Assembly (NCBI GenBank): GCA_001664505.1
Contig: CP011806.1
Location: forward strand, 3,411,385 to 3,475,384
Source: Acidobacteria bacterium Mor1
GTDB lineage: Bacteria; Acidobacteriota; Polarisedimenticolia; Polarisedimenticolales; Polarisedimenticolaceae
Direction: 5' to 3'
Length of the DNA: 64,000 nt
Shown here: positions 29,539 through 38,846 of the stretch, in pieces
Numbering within the stretch: the first letter of the stretch is position 1
Layout of the letters: each line of letters begins with the position of its first letter
Position numbers and translations under genes: made by a program
The notes under the pieces: generated by a model
What the model was told of the DNA's origin: nothing
The model's input: the letters and a program-made list of their open reading frames with translations, nothing else
The model's database searches: none

Positions 29539-30881
29539 CCCCCCGCGACTGGCTCGCCACCCTGCTCAAACCCCGGGCCGCCGAACGCCGCGCTCTGGCC
29601 GACGCTCGCTGGCAGGGCCTGCCGCTCGAGCGCCGCACGCCGCAGCAGGCGGCTGGCCGGGCCTACGTCGCCTGCGGGGCGACCCACGGCGTGATGGAGC
29701 GCTGCAACTACGCCTGCACCAGCTGCTATCTGACGGACATCGCCAACACCACCAGGCCGCTACCCTTCGCCGAGGTGCGCGAACAGCTCGACACCCTGCG
29801 CCGCCACCTGGGTCCCTCGGGCAAGGCGCAGATCACCTCGGGCGAGGTGACGCTGCTCTCCCGGGAGGAGCTCGGCAAGATCGTGGCCTACGCCCGGGAG
29901 ATCGGCCTCGACCCGATGGTGATGACCAACGGCGAGCGTTTCGTCGAGGATCCGGCATACCTGCCTGAGCTGGTGAGCGATCACGGGCTGCGCAAGGTCT
30001 CGATCCACATCGACTCGACCCAGCGTGGCCGCGCCGAGGCGCTCAAGCCGCAGACGGAAGTCGAGCTGCATCCGGTGCGCGACCGCTACGCCGCGATGAT
30101 TCGCGAGACTCGCAAGGAGACCGGCAAGCGGCTCCACGCGGCCCAGACCGTGACGGTCACGCCGGACAACGTCGACGAAGTGCCCGCCATCGTCCAATGG
30201 GCCATCGCCAACTGCGACGCCTTCCGGCTGTTCAGCTTCCAGCCGATCGCCGAGGTCGGCCGCACCCGGGACGAGCGCCCTGAACAGATGACCCTGGACG
30301 CGGTCTGGGAGCGTATCCGCACTGGAGCGGGCCGGCCGCTCAACCGGGAGGCGCTGCACTTCGGCCATCCGGACTGCAACATCGTCTGCCCGATGATCGT
30401 CGTCGACCACGGCAACGGAATCGACGTGATCGAATCGGTCCGCGAGGACAACCGTCACGACCTGCGGGTCATGCAGGGAGCCATCGAGATCTTCGGCGGC
30501 CTGAAGAACGTCGACGAAGGTCTGCTGGAACGGGGGCTTCGCCTGGCCGGGCGGGCGCTCTCGCGCCCCGGCTACCTGCTGAGCCTACCCTTCTACGGGC
30601 TGTACCGTCTCGCCGGGGAACTGCGGAGATTGCCCCGTTGGCTCGGCGCCGCGCTTCGCGGCCGGCTGCGGGTCCGGCCGTTCTGCATCATCGTGCATCA
30701 GTTCATGGATGCCGACGAGCTGGAGACTCCTCTGGGCCGGGAGCGGCTGGCCGCCTGCACCTTCAAGGTGCCGATCGACGGCGAGCTGGTCTCGATGTGT
30801 GAGGTCAACGCCACCGGCCTGAGAAAAGAGCTCAACCGGGCGGCGGGCTCGACCTCCCGGCGCGCCTCGGCGGCGAGCTAG
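29535..30881 (+). CDS. Radical SAM enzyme paired with DUF547 protein
   Basis: The 448-residue protein has the SAM/iron-sulfur motif CNYACTSC (Cys57, Cys61, Cys64) and a TIM-barrel-like order with TSGEVTLL and VMTNGERF. More cysteines follow (HPDCNIVCPM, FCIIV, AACTF, MCEV) that could bind an auxiliary cluster. Residues 345-395 contain a hydrophobic, Arg-rich stretch that may touch the membrane. Radical SAM enzymes start radical reactions for peptide, lipid or cofactor modification. Coupling to an exported DUF547 protein suggests a joint pathway, but no substrate can be named. Confidence 0.85.
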   Translation: MTPRDWLATLLKPRAAERRALADARWQGLPLERRTPQQAAGRAYVACGATHGVMERCNYACTSCYLTDIANTTRPLPFAEVREQLDTLRRHLGPSGKAQITSGEVTLLSREELGKIVAYAREIGLDPMVMTNGERFVEDPAYLPELVSDHGLRKVSIHIDSTQRGRAEALKPQTEVELHPVRDRYAAMIRETRKETGKRLHAAQTVTVTPDNVDEVPAIVQWAIANCDAFRLFSFQPIAEVGRTRDERPEQMTLDAVWERIRTGAGRPLNREALHFGHPDCNIVCPMIVVDHGNGIDVIESVREDNRHDLRVMQGAIEIFGGLKNVDEGLLERGLRLAGRALSRPGYLLSLPFYGLYRLAGELRRLPRWLGAALRGRLRVRPFCIIVHQFMDADELETPLGRERLAACTFKVPIDGELVSMCEVNATGLRKELNRAAGSTSRRASAAS

Positions 30882-31600
30882 CGCGATGCGCCCGGCTTAC
30901 CCCATCCGATCGTTCGCGCATCGCTGTGACTCACGTAGAGCGCAGTGGCCCCTGCCGTCAGCCCGGCGGCCAGGGCAAGGGGCAACCACGCACCGACGGT
31001 ACGAAGGGTGTATCCGCCGATCGCCGCACCCAGCAGAAGCGCCAGGACCGCTGCCAGGCGCCGGCCGGCCCGCGCCCCGGCGCCGCCGGCAAGGCGGGAG
31101 TCCGCGGCAATCCCGGCGATGGTCAGGGTCAGAACCGTCGTCTTGAGATCCGGATCGGCCAGGCGCAACACCGTGGCGGTGCGCACTCCCATCGCCACCG
31201 CCGTCCCCACGATGATCCCGTAAATCGACCACAGCGGCGTGCCCGCCCGGTAGTCGAACTCCAGGGCGCAGACCACCGCCGCGACCATGAAGGACACCTC
31301 GAAGACCGCCGCCCAGGTCAGCCAGCGCCGGTGGGTCGCCGTTCTCATCGCCGCCGCCAGCCGGCCGCCGGCCAGGGCACCCAGGGCGAAGGCGGCCAGG
31401 GCCGCCAGCGAGCGAGCCGGGCTCACCCCCTCGGCCCCGGCAAGGGCAAAGCCGAGGAAGGCGACGTTGCCGGTCATCAGCGCCGTGAACACCCGGCCGA
31501 GGCCCATGAAGCTGACGGCGTCGACCATTCCGGTGGTCACGGTCAGGAGCAGCAGGCTCCAGCCCAGCGGAGAGAATCTGCGCTCGGTGTTGGTTTGCAT
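30878..31600 (-). CDS. YoaK/DUF1275-family membrane protein
   Basis: The 240-residue protein has six or so membrane helices and the DUF1275 signature TGMVDAVSFMGLGRVFTALMTGN near the N terminus. ATG 31600 is chosen because the longer frame to 31687 runs through the downstream terminator. TAGTCT lies eight bases before the ATG and no Shine-Dalgarno is seen. The family is of unknown transport function. The gene ends four bases inside the convergent radical-SAM gene. Confidence 0.86.
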   Translation of the reverse strand: MQTNTERRFSPLGWSLLLLTVTTGMVDAVSFMGLGRVFTALMTGNVAFLGFALAGAEGVSPARSLAALAAFALGALAGGRLAAAMRTATHRRWLTWAAVFEVSFMVAAVVCALEFDYRAGTPLWSIYGIIVGTAVAMGVRTATVLRLADPDLKTTVLTLTIAGIAADSRLAGGAGARAGRRLAAVLALLLGAAIGGYTLRTVGAWLPLALAAGLTAGATALYVSHSDARTIGWGKPGASR

Positions 31601-31643
31601 CGCACCGAAGACTACGACGTTTCCGCGCCGGCAGCCGCCCTCA

Positions 31644-31680
31644 AAGAAAACGCCGGCCCGCATCGCTGCGGGCCGGCGTG
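31644..31680 (-). terminator. Strong rho-independent terminator of the subtilase gene
   Basis: A perfect 12-bp stem (ACGCCGGCCCGC with its complement) closes a six-base loop and is followed on the reverse strand by TTTTCTTTGA. It lies 20 bases after the subtilase stop. Confidence 0.92.
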
Positions 31681-31700
31681 GGTTCAAGGCCGAAGATCGA

Positions 31701-34700
31701 TCAGGGTGCCGGTTCGTCGCCGCAGGCGTTGGCCGGAGTCACCAGGTAGAAGTAGGTGTTGGCGTTGCCGCCGCTGCCCTGATCTTCAAACTGGGTCGAC
31801 TGGGTGTTGTCCAGCAGGATGAAGTCCTGAGGGTTCCCGGTCGAACGGTTGATGTTGTACTGGGCCGCGTTGGCGGTCGCGCTCCAGTTGAGCTGGACGT
31901 GAGCCTTGTTGACCAGCAGGCCGGTCAGGTCGACCACGTCCGACGGAAGCGGTTGAGTGTCGGTGTCGGTGGCGGCCACGCTGACGGAGTTGCCGTCGAG
32001 GAAGCCGTTGTTGTTGGCACCGCCGCCACAAGTCTCGTTGTTCTCGGCGCGCACCGCGTAGTAGACCTGCTGGCCGGTCGGGGCCCCCAGGTCGACGAAC
32101 GAGGTACCGCTGACGCCCGAGGCGATCCGGTTGCCCGCAGAGGGAGTGAAGCCCGGAGTCGTATCCCGGTAGACCGAGTAGGTCCCGTCATCGCCGCTGC
32201 CCCAGGAGAACGCCGGCTCCCAGCTGACGGTCACGCCGTCGAGCCCGCAGGCGTTGTTGTCCATCGCCGAAACCACACCGGCGAAGGAGGGAGCGATGGT
32301 GCACCCGCCGCAGGCGGCGTAATCGGGGAACGACGCGTCCTTGAAGATCACGTCGTCGATGGTCCAGCCCGAGTACTGGGTCGAACCGTCGGAGGTCTGC
32401 CCGAAGCGGACCCCCACTCCCAGCGCCCCGTCGACGAAGACCGAGACCGGGTAGCGCTCGAGGACGTAGTCCCCTTCGGAGTAGGTCTGGTTGCGGTTGA
32501 AGAACAGCGTCTGACCGATACCGTTGAACAGCAGCACCATCGACGCGGTGTCCGACTGGTGCACGTGGAGCTGACGCCGGATCAGAAGTTCGGTGTTGGT
32601 CCAGGCCGCCGCGTTTTGCAGCGGCGAGGTCGCGCTCTCGTCGATGCCCGCCTCGTAGTCACCCGGCAGGGATCCCTGACCGGTCAGGTCGTGACCGAGC
32701 ACGCCGAACTTGTGGTACGCCTCGGTCGGGTCCGACGGACCCGAAGAGCCGCCGAGCCCCTGAGGCGGTCCGATCTCCCACTCCCCTTCCATCGTCCAGT
32801 CGCCGTTGTCGGCCTCGAAGGATTCCCGGTAGTAGAGGCCGGGGATATCGAAGGTCTGGGCGCTGAAGGGCTGGCCGTTGACGTCCGACACCGTGGTGTT
32901 GCCGTAGGCATCGGTGGCGGTGATCCGCACGTAGGCTTCGCTACAGAGTTCGATCGGCCGGATCGTGCCGGCGTGGCTCAGCACCAGGCCGCCGTCGGAG
33001 ATGACGTTCCCCAGGGCCGGCGTCTCACCCCACTCGATCATGGTGTCGGTGAGCTCCGAGGTGTCCCAGGTAACGGTGAAGCGGTCGTCCCGCACGTCGC
33101 CGATGACCACGTTGCTGATCACCGGACCGGCGCAATCGGCGGTGGCGCTGTCGAAGGAGATCGACGGGCGGCCGGTGCCGTCATCGTTATCCCGGTAGCT
33201 GACGGTGATGATGTCGCCGTCCTGCACCTGCAGGATGCCGTCGGGAGCCGGAGCGCCCAGGCCGGTGGCGATGGTGCCGGAGAACACCGAGGTGTTCGGA
33301 CCGGTTTCGGTCACGACGATCATCTCTTCGGTGGTCTCGCTGGTGCTCGAGAGGAACAGCATCGCGGTCTCGGCGACCAGCGGATCGGTGTTGAGATCCA
33401 GATCGACCACCTGGAAGTCGACGCTGTCGTTGCAGGAGTAGAAGTTGTCGCCGATGGTGGTCTGGCCGGCGCTACAGGGCTGCAAACCGTTGCCGAAATC
33501 GCCGAAGGTCTCGAAGTAGTAGAACTGGCCACCGTTATCGTCGATCGATTCGTTGCCGTGACGGTCGGTGGAGCGCACCTCGTAGAAGTAGACGGTGCAT
33601 TCCTGCAGGCCGTTCAGGGTGATCGAGTGCTCGGTCAACAGGCCGAACTGGCTGGCGACGTTGGTCGGCGGCGTGGTCTCGCCCCAGACGATCTCGCCCT
33701 CGGCCTGTTCGTCGGTATCCCAGACCACCGTCGCCGACACGTCGGAGATACCTTCCTCGGCGATGTTGGCGATGATCGGCCGCTGACAGTCGGCATCGGC
33801 GGTATCGAGTCGCAGCTCGTTGAGGCCGCCCTCACCGTTGTCGGCATCGATGTACTCGACGGTGATGCCGTCCAGGTGCGCCAGGCTCAGCAGGCCGTCG
33901 GCACCGGCGGCGGCATCGGTGGTGAAGATCTCGCCGGCGTACTTGCCCGATCCCGGACGGGTTTCGGTCAGCACCACCGTCTCGGGAGTGGACTCGCTGT
34001 CCGAGGAAATCGAGACGTTGAGCGAGGACGCTCCGGTGTTGCCGTCGATCACCCGGATCCCGATGCGGGTATCGCAGGAGTAGAAATCGTCGTCGAGCCG
34101 CACCCGGCCCTCGGAAGGCTGGATCAGCTGGCTGGTGCCGCCGGTGACGACCAGGGCGAAGGCCGCATCCACCTCGGGCGTATCCAGGTGGGCATCCTGG
34201 TTCAGCTCCGGCGCGCTGACCTCGACGTTCCACTGCCCCGCTTCCGGGTTCAGCACGAACACGTTCTCGACGGTGTCGAGGTCGTTGGGCACGCCGCCCG
34301 GCGTCGACTCGGTGCCGACGTCGAGGCCGACGTTGCCGTGGTAGATCGTGCCGCTGGGCGAGGTGACCTTGAGATCGAGGTTGTTGATGCGGTGCATCGA
34401 CGCGGAGGTCGTTCCCGGAGGATCCGGATAGACCATGGTGACCTTGAGCTCGCTCTCGCCCGGAAGCACGTCGACCTCGTAGATCCCGAAGTCGTTGAGT
34501 TCGAGGAGCACCTCCTCATCGATGACGAAGCTCTCGAGAGCCCGTTCGTCGGCGAGCTGCAGGTTGGGACGTCCCCAACCCTGGTGGGTTCGGGTCAGGT
34601 CGTCGCTCAGCCCGCTGAAGGGGTACTGGTGGGCGTTGTTGATCAACAGCGCCTTCATCGTCGAGAAGTGCGGCTGCCGCTCGAAGACCGTCGAACCCTC

Positions 34701-36323
34701 GGGGTCGGTACCCCAGATGTTCTCGGACCACATCTGGATCATCAAACCCAGGATTCCGGCGCTCTCGGGGGTCGCCGCCGAGGTGCCGCCGAAGCCGGAG
34801 GTGTAGCCGCTGCCGGTCGTGGTCGTGTAGATCGAGTCGTACCAGTAGTTGATGTCCGGCTTGATGCGTCCGTCCTCGGCGGGGCCGATCGACGCGCCGT
34901 TGCTCCAGTTGTCGTCGGAGGGGTCCAGGGTGTTCTCGTGGTTGATGCCGCCCACCGAGATCACGTTCTTGCCCCAGGCCTGGGGCCGGCTGTTCTGGTT
35001 GCCGGTGTTGGACTGGGAGTTGAGGATCGCGAAGTCGAGGCGCCAGACGATGTCGTCCATCTCCGAGGAGACGCTGGTGTAGTTCGGCACCTGGGCGTTG
35101 CCCCAGGAGTTGGTCTGGAACGAGGCGAAGTAGGGCGCCGCCTTCAGTTCCTGGGTGTGGGCGAAGCGATCGCCGAGGAAGTTGTAGTCGGCGGCGATGC
35201 CTTGCTCGGCGCAGGGCATGTGTCCCGTGCCGGCGGCGTCGCCGTCACCGTCACGATCGCCGTTACCGAACACGATGCCGTAGGTGCTGGTGCCGTGGCT
35301 GCTCTGGTCGGTCGGACCGTGCTCGAGGATGCCGTCGAAATCGGGATGGTCGAGCTGGAAGCCCGAATCCATCACCTCGCCGCGCACTCCCTGGCCGCAC
35401 CAGCCGTAGTTGGTTTCCAGGTAGTTGGTGCCGCCGTCTTCGCGAACGAGATCCATGTCGGTGGAGGGCTCGGTCCAGCGGTCGATCCAGAGCACGTCGT
35501 GATGGGCCGCCAGGACGCGCAGCTGGCCGCGGTCGACCTGGAGTTCCATCCGGTGCCCGTTGGGCCAGTTGGAGATGACCTCGGCGCCGATCTTGTTGGC
35601 GTAGGCCGCGATCCGGTTCTTGCCTTCTTCACCCCACTCGAAGGCCATCACGTTGACCTTGAGCGCGGGATCCGCCTCGGCGGCCTCACCGCTCAACTCG
35701 AGCCAACCCCGCAGATCGGCGGAGAGCCGGTAGGCGGGCTGGTAGGGCGCGACCCGCTCGACGAACTCGAGGGCGCGAACCGACGGAAGCTGGGTGGTGT
35801 TGCGCAGCCGAACCACGTGGGTGTTGTACGGAAGGTAGTTGAGGACCTCGATCCCCAGGGCGCTCAGAGCCTCGCGCCATTCGGGCAGACCGATGGTGCG
35901 GAACTGCACCAGGAACACCCGGCCGTCGGCGGGGAGGGTCAGGCCCTTGATCGCCGGAGGCATCGGCTGCCCCGGTTCGATGGCGCCGTCCCGCAGGCGC
36001 ATGGCGGTCTTGAGAGAGCGGGCGTCGCTCCAGGTCTGGCCGCCGTCCCGGCTGAAGGTGAACCAGCGGGTGCCGTCCTCGTTCCAGGTGGCGAAGCGTC
36101 CCTTGCCGGTGGGATCGGCTCCCTCGGGCCCGAGGGTCACCGCCGCGGTGGTTTCCCGCAGCAATTTCGGCAGGCCGGCCGCGTCGCGCAGCCAGATCTC
36201 GCGGACCTCGTCGACCCGCTCGATCGAGAGCAGCGGCGCGTTGCCGTCTTCGGCAGCCAGCGCGCCGAACATAAGTGAACACAAAAGAACAGAAAGGCAG
36301 GCCCAGACCCGCGTTCCCCGCAT
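31701..36323 (-). CDS. Large secreted subtilisin-like (S8) protease with repeated accessory domains
   Basis: The 1540-residue protein has a signal peptide (VWACLSVLLCSLMFGALAAE) and a roughly 280-residue N-terminal region that is probably an inhibitor or folding propeptide. The S8 catalytic domain has Asp319 (VMDSG), His343 (SSHGTS), the oxyanion region TNSWG and Ser515 (GGTSAATPES). A P-domain/PPC-like beta domain follows. Two copies of a module beginning DxFYSC come next, each followed by an FN3-like unit (VVWDTDEQAEGEIVWGE, VTWDTSELTDTMIEWGE). Then comes the accessory module shared with the trypsin-like proteins (GEWEIGPPQGLGG), and FN3 domains at the end. GGGGGG precedes ATG 36323. Extracellular protein breakdown is the likely role. 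Confidence 0.93.
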   Translation of the reverse strand: MRGTRVWACLSVLLCSLMFGALAAEDGNAPLLSIERVDEVREIWLRDAAGLPKLLRETTAAVTLGPEGADPTGKGRFATWNEDGTRWFTFSRDGGQTWSDARSLKTAMRLRDGAIEPGQPMPPAIKGLTLPADGRVFLVQFRTIGLPEWREALSALGIEVLNYLPYNTHVVRLRNTTQLPSVRALEFVERVAPYQPAYRLSADLRGWLELSGEAAEADPALKVNVMAFEWGEEGKNRIAAYANKIGAEVISNWPNGHRMELQVDRGQLRVLAAHHDVLWIDRWTEPSTDMDLVREDGGTNYLETNYGWCGQGVRGEVMDSGFQLDHPDFDGILEHGPTDQSSHGTSTYGIVFGNGDRDGDGDAAGTGHMPCAEQGIAADYNFLGDRFAHTQELKAAPYFASFQTNSWGNAQVPNYTSVSSEMDDIVWRLDFAILNSQSNTGNQNSRPQAWGKNVISVGGINHENTLDPSDDNWSNGASIGPAEDGRIKPDINYWYDSIYTTTTGSGYTSGFGGTSAATPESAGILGLMIQMWSENIWGTDPEGSTVFERQPHFSTMKALLINNAHQYPFSGLSDDLTRTHQGWGRPNLQLADERALESFVIDEEVLLELNDFGIYEVDVLPGESELKVTMVYPDPPGTTSASMHRINNLDLKVTSPSGTIYHGNVGLDVGTESTPGGVPNDLDTVENVFVLNPEAGQWNVEVSAPELNQDAHLDTPEVDAAFALVVTGGTSQLIQPSEGRVRLDDDFYSCDTRIGIRVIDGNTGASSLNVSISSDSESTPETVVLTETRPGSGKYAGEIFTTDAAAGADGLLSLAHLDGITVEYIDADNGEGGLNELRLDTADADCQRPIIANIAEEGISDVSATVVWDTDEQAEGEIVWGETTPPTNVASQFGLLTEHSITLNGLQECTVYFYEVRSTDRHGNESIDDNGGQFYYFETFGDFGNGLQPCSAGQTTIGDNFYSCNDSVDFQVVDLDLNTDPLVAETAMLFLSSTSETTEEMIVVTETGPNTSVFSGTIATGLGAPAPDGILQVQDGDIITVSYRDNDDGTGRPSISFDSATADCAGPVISNVVIGDVRDDRFTVTWDTSELTDTMIEWGETPALGNVISDGGLVLSHAGTIRPIELCSEAYVRITATDAYGNTTVSDVNGQPFSAQTFDIPGLYYRESFEADNGDWTMEGEWEIGPPQGLGGSSGPSDPTEAYHKFGVLGHDLTGQGSLPGDYEAGIDESATSPLQNAAAWTNTELLIRRQLHVHQSDTASMVLLFNGIGQTLFFNRNQTYSEGDYVLERYPVSVFVDGALGVGVRFGQTSDGSTQYSGWTIDDVIFKDASFPDYAACGGCTIAPSFAGVVSAMDNNACGLDGVTVSWEPAFSWGSGDDGTYSVYRDTTPGFTPSAGNRIASGVSGTSFVDLGAPTGQQVYYAVRAENNETCGGGANNNGFLDGNSVSVAATDTDTQPLPSDVVDLTGLLVNKAHVQLNWSATANAAQYNINRSTGNPQDFILLDNTQSTQFEDQGSGGNANTYFYLVTPANACGDEPAP

Positions 36324-36470
36324 GATTAACCCCCCGTGGTCCGGTGGCTTCCGCGGTCGCGCTGAAGACACGGACCTCCGTACTTGCGAGGATATACGAC
36401 GACCTTCCCCGGCTGGCCCGTCCTGGGGTAGAGTGCGCGCTCACGGGGCAGGTACCGAGGAAAGCAGGCT

Positions 36471-37097
36471 TTGAAAACGGTCTACAGCGCGGGCGACCAC
36501 GTCGATGACTATTGCCGCCCCTGCAAGATGCTCCGGGATCACACCGTTCTGGTCACCGGAAGCGCCAAGGAACCCCTGCGGGTGATCTGCGGCTACTGCG
36601 GTAGCCAGCACAACTACCGGGGTGCCCGGGAGCCGGGTGTCCGGCCCTCCAGCACCCCCGGCAGCAGCCCCCGCACCTCCCCGGCCGCCGGCCAACCCTG
36701 GACCCTCGTCAGCGATCGCGAAAGGAGTGCTCCGCCCATGAGTCTGGAGAACGGCCCCGCCGATATCGAGATGCTGCTACGCCGCGTGATCCGCGAGGAG
36801 ACCGGCCTGACCGATACGCCTCCGGGTGATCGCTGGCGCGGCGGCGACCTGGTGCTGCGCCCGGGCAAGGAGGGGGTCCAGGAGAAGGTGATCCCGATCG
36901 AGACCTTCTTCAGCAAGATCGTGATGGTGCGCAACCGCCTGCGCACCCTCGAGCAGCAGATCAATTCCGCCGACCTGCCCAACGACGTCAAGCTCAAGAT
37001 CCAGGGCTACATCACCGGCGCCTACGGCTCGCTGACCAGCTTCAACGTGCTGTTCGCCGATGAGGAAGACCGCTTCAAGGGTTCGGGGGGCAAGTGA
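36471..37097 (+). CDS. Zinc-ribbon protein of unknown function
   Basis: The 208-residue protein has an N-terminal four-cysteine ribbon (CRPC and CGYC, residues 15-45). A Ser/Pro/Gly-rich linker follows, then a charged helical domain (about 95-205) with IETFFSKIVMVRNRLRTLEQQIN. TTG 36471 is the start, with GAGGA nine bases before it; no ATG or GTG fits. I do not recognise the C-terminal domain. The stop overlaps the hydrolase start as GTGA, so they form an operon. Confidence 0.72.
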   Translation: MKTVYSAGDHVDDYCRPCKMLRDHTVLVTGSAKEPLRVICGYCGSQHNYRGAREPGVRPSSTPGSSPRTSPAAGQPWTLVSDRERSAPPMSLENGPADIEMLLRRVIREETGLTDTPPGDRWRGGDLVLRPGKEGVQEKVIPIETFFSKIVMVRNRLRTLEQQINSADLPNDVKLKIQGYITGAYGSLTSFNVLFADEEDRFKGSGGK

Positions 37098-38005
37098 GCT
37101 CCCGGCGACCGGCCGTTGCCGCGCTGATCGCGCTGCTGCTGGTCGCCGCCGGCTGCGCCTCGCACCGGGACAACGGCTCGGCAACGAAGCAGTCCTCGAA
37201 CTCCGCCACCACCAGGCCGGAATCGCCTGAGCGCAGCACCACGCTAGAGGGCCGGCGGATCAGCTACGTCGACCACGGCAAGGGAGACGACGCACTGGTG
37301 TTCGTCCACGGCTGGGCGGGCACTCACCGCATCTGGAAGAAACAGCTCCCTGCGTTCGCCGAGACCCACCGGGTCCTGGCGCTGGATCTCCCCGGCCACG
37401 GCACGAGCGAAGAACCCGCCGACGGCTATCGTATGGACCTGTTCGCCGACGCGGTCGCCGCCGTGCTCGACGACGCAGGAATCGACAAGGCCGTGCTGGT
37501 GGGCCACAGCAACGGCGTGCCGGTCATTCGCCAGTTCTACCGGCGCTACCCGGAACGCACCCGCGGACTGATCGCCATCGACGGTGCCTTCCGCGCCATG
37601 TTTCCGCCGGAGATCCAGAAACGCTTCCTCGGCCGCTTCCGCTCGGAGTACTGGCAGGACAACGTCCAGGCCTTCATCGACGGCTTTCCGCGCTTCAGCC
37701 TGTCCGAAGAGGACTTCCGGGAGATTCGCGCCGACGCCGTCGCTCAACCGCAGCACGCGATCCTGGGCAATCTCGAAGCGACGATGGAGCAGGACATCTG
37801 GAAGCAGGACCCGATCACCTGCCCGCTGTTGGTGGTCAACGCCGTGCAGCCGGCGTGGACCGCCGAGTACGAACAGTTCGTGCGCAGCCTGGCGCCCGAG
37901 GTCGACTACCGCATGGTGTCCGGCGCCAGCCATTTCCTGATGCGGGATCGGGCAGAGGTGCTCAACGGTCTGATGAGGGATTTTCTGGCTTCACAAACAC
38001 CATGA
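37094..38005 (+). CDS. Alpha/beta-hydrolase lipoprotein
   Basis: The 303-residue protein has a lipoprotein signal (ALIALLLVAAGC, lipobox AAGC) and an alpha/beta-hydrolase fold. The nucleophile Ser139 is in VGHSNGV, the oxyanion strand is VFVHGWAGTHRIW and His280 is in GASHFLM. GTG 37094 overlaps the upstream stop as GTGA. The substrate is unknown; esters or lactones are typical. The 3' end overlaps the convergent methyltransferase gene by 44 bases. Confidence 0.85.
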   Translation: MSSRRPAVAALIALLLVAAGCASHRDNGSATKQSSNSATTRPESPERSTTLEGRRISYVDHGKGDDALVFVHGWAGTHRIWKKQLPAFAETHRVLALDLPGHGTSEEPADGYRMDLFADAVAAVLDDAGIDKAVLVGHSNGVPVIRQFYRRYPERTRGLIAIDGAFRAMFPPEIQKRFLGRFRSEYWQDNVQAFIDGFPRFSLSEEDFREIRADAVAQPQHAILGNLEATMEQDIWKQDPITCPLLVVNAVQPAWTAEYEQFVRSLAPEVDYRMVSGASHFLMRDRAEVLNGLMRDFLASQTP

Positions 38006-38729
38006 GGTGTTGCTGAGGCAAGACGTCCCGGTTCTCCTCGAAGCGCAAACCGGCGACCGCCATCTCTTTGCGCGCCTGAGCCTCGGTCATCTTGTGCAGC
38101 GGCAGAATCGGCACTTCGGGATCCTCGGCGCGGTACTCCACGAGATAGAGCTTGCCGCCGGGCTTCAGCCCGCGCACGATGCCCGCCATCATCTCCCTGG
38201 GGTGGGAGAACTCGTGGTACGCGTCGACGATCAGGACCGCATCCACCGAGCCGGGCTCGAGATTCGGATCGGTGATCGTGCCCAGAACGGTACGCACGTT
38301 GCCGGCACCCTTCTTCCGCTTCTTCTTGTTCTCGATGAAGTCCAGCATCTCCTGCTGGATGTCGACGGCCAGCACCTGACCCCGGGGGACCTCGCGGCAT
38401 AGGCGGAAGGTGAAGTAGCCGCTACCGGCGCCGATATCGGCGATCACCGTGTCTTCGGCAAGCGCCAGGCTCTTGACCAGGAGATCCGGCCGCTCCCGTC
38501 GCTCCCGGTCGTCCCGCTCCAACCACTGGGTGCCGCGATGGCCCAGCACGAAGGAGATCTCGCGGCCCATGTAGACCTTTCCGATCCCGTCGGGGCTCGC
38601 TTCCCGGGTGGTGTAGTGGGAAGCCTCGGACTCCGTGGGGGCACCGGACGCCGAAGCCGCAACGCCGGCCGACATGGCGATCAGGACCGCCGCGATCATC
38701 CAGCCGCGCAGATATCCGGGTGCTGCCAT
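37962..38729 (-). CDS. Exported class I methyltransferase-family protein
   Basis: The 255-residue protein has a signal peptide (WMIAAVLIAMSAGVAASASGA) before a methyltransferase fold. The fold has VIADIGAGSGYFTFRL, the acidic VLAVDIQQEM and a motif-IV-like VDAVLIVDAYHEF. It is the second exported methyltransferase-like protein in the window and is not a close copy of the first. TAGCAT lies six bases before ATG 38729 with no Shine-Dalgarno between. The SAM supply outside the cytoplasm is the open question. Confidence 0.8.
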   Translation of the reverse strand: MAAPGYLRGWMIAAVLIAMSAGVAASASGAPTESEASHYTTREASPDGIGKVYMGREISFVLGHRGTQWLERDDRERRERPDLLVKSLALAEDTVIADIGAGSGYFTFRLCREVPRGQVLAVDIQQEMLDFIENKKKRKKGAGNVRTVLGTITDPNLEPGSVDAVLIVDAYHEFSHPREMMAGIVRGLKPGGKLYLVEYRAEDPEVPILPLHKMTEAQARKEMAVAGLRFEENRDVLPQQHLMVFVKPENPSSDR

Positions 38730-38735
38730 GCCTTC

Positions 38736-38741
38736 ATGCTA
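38736..38741 (-). promoter_or_regulatory. -10-like box close to start of exported methyltransferase
   Basis: TAGCAT on the reverse strand ends six bases before ATG 38729, fitting a leaderless message. A -35 is not evident. Confidence 0.3.
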
Positions 38742-38846
38742 GGCACAGGGTCCAGCCGGGCGCCCGGGAACGGCCCGGGCGGGTGGCGCCCGGGAGCGCT
38801 GAACCCTGTAGAATGAACGGGATGCCCGAATTCTGGAGGTACCCCC

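Noticed and set aside
31287-36278. A 1663-residue open frame on the forward strand opposite the subtilase
   Set aside because: It is the antisense shadow of a GC-rich gene with strong third-position bias. It has no signal, motif or ribosome-binding site, and the subtilase on the other strand has a full catalytic triad.
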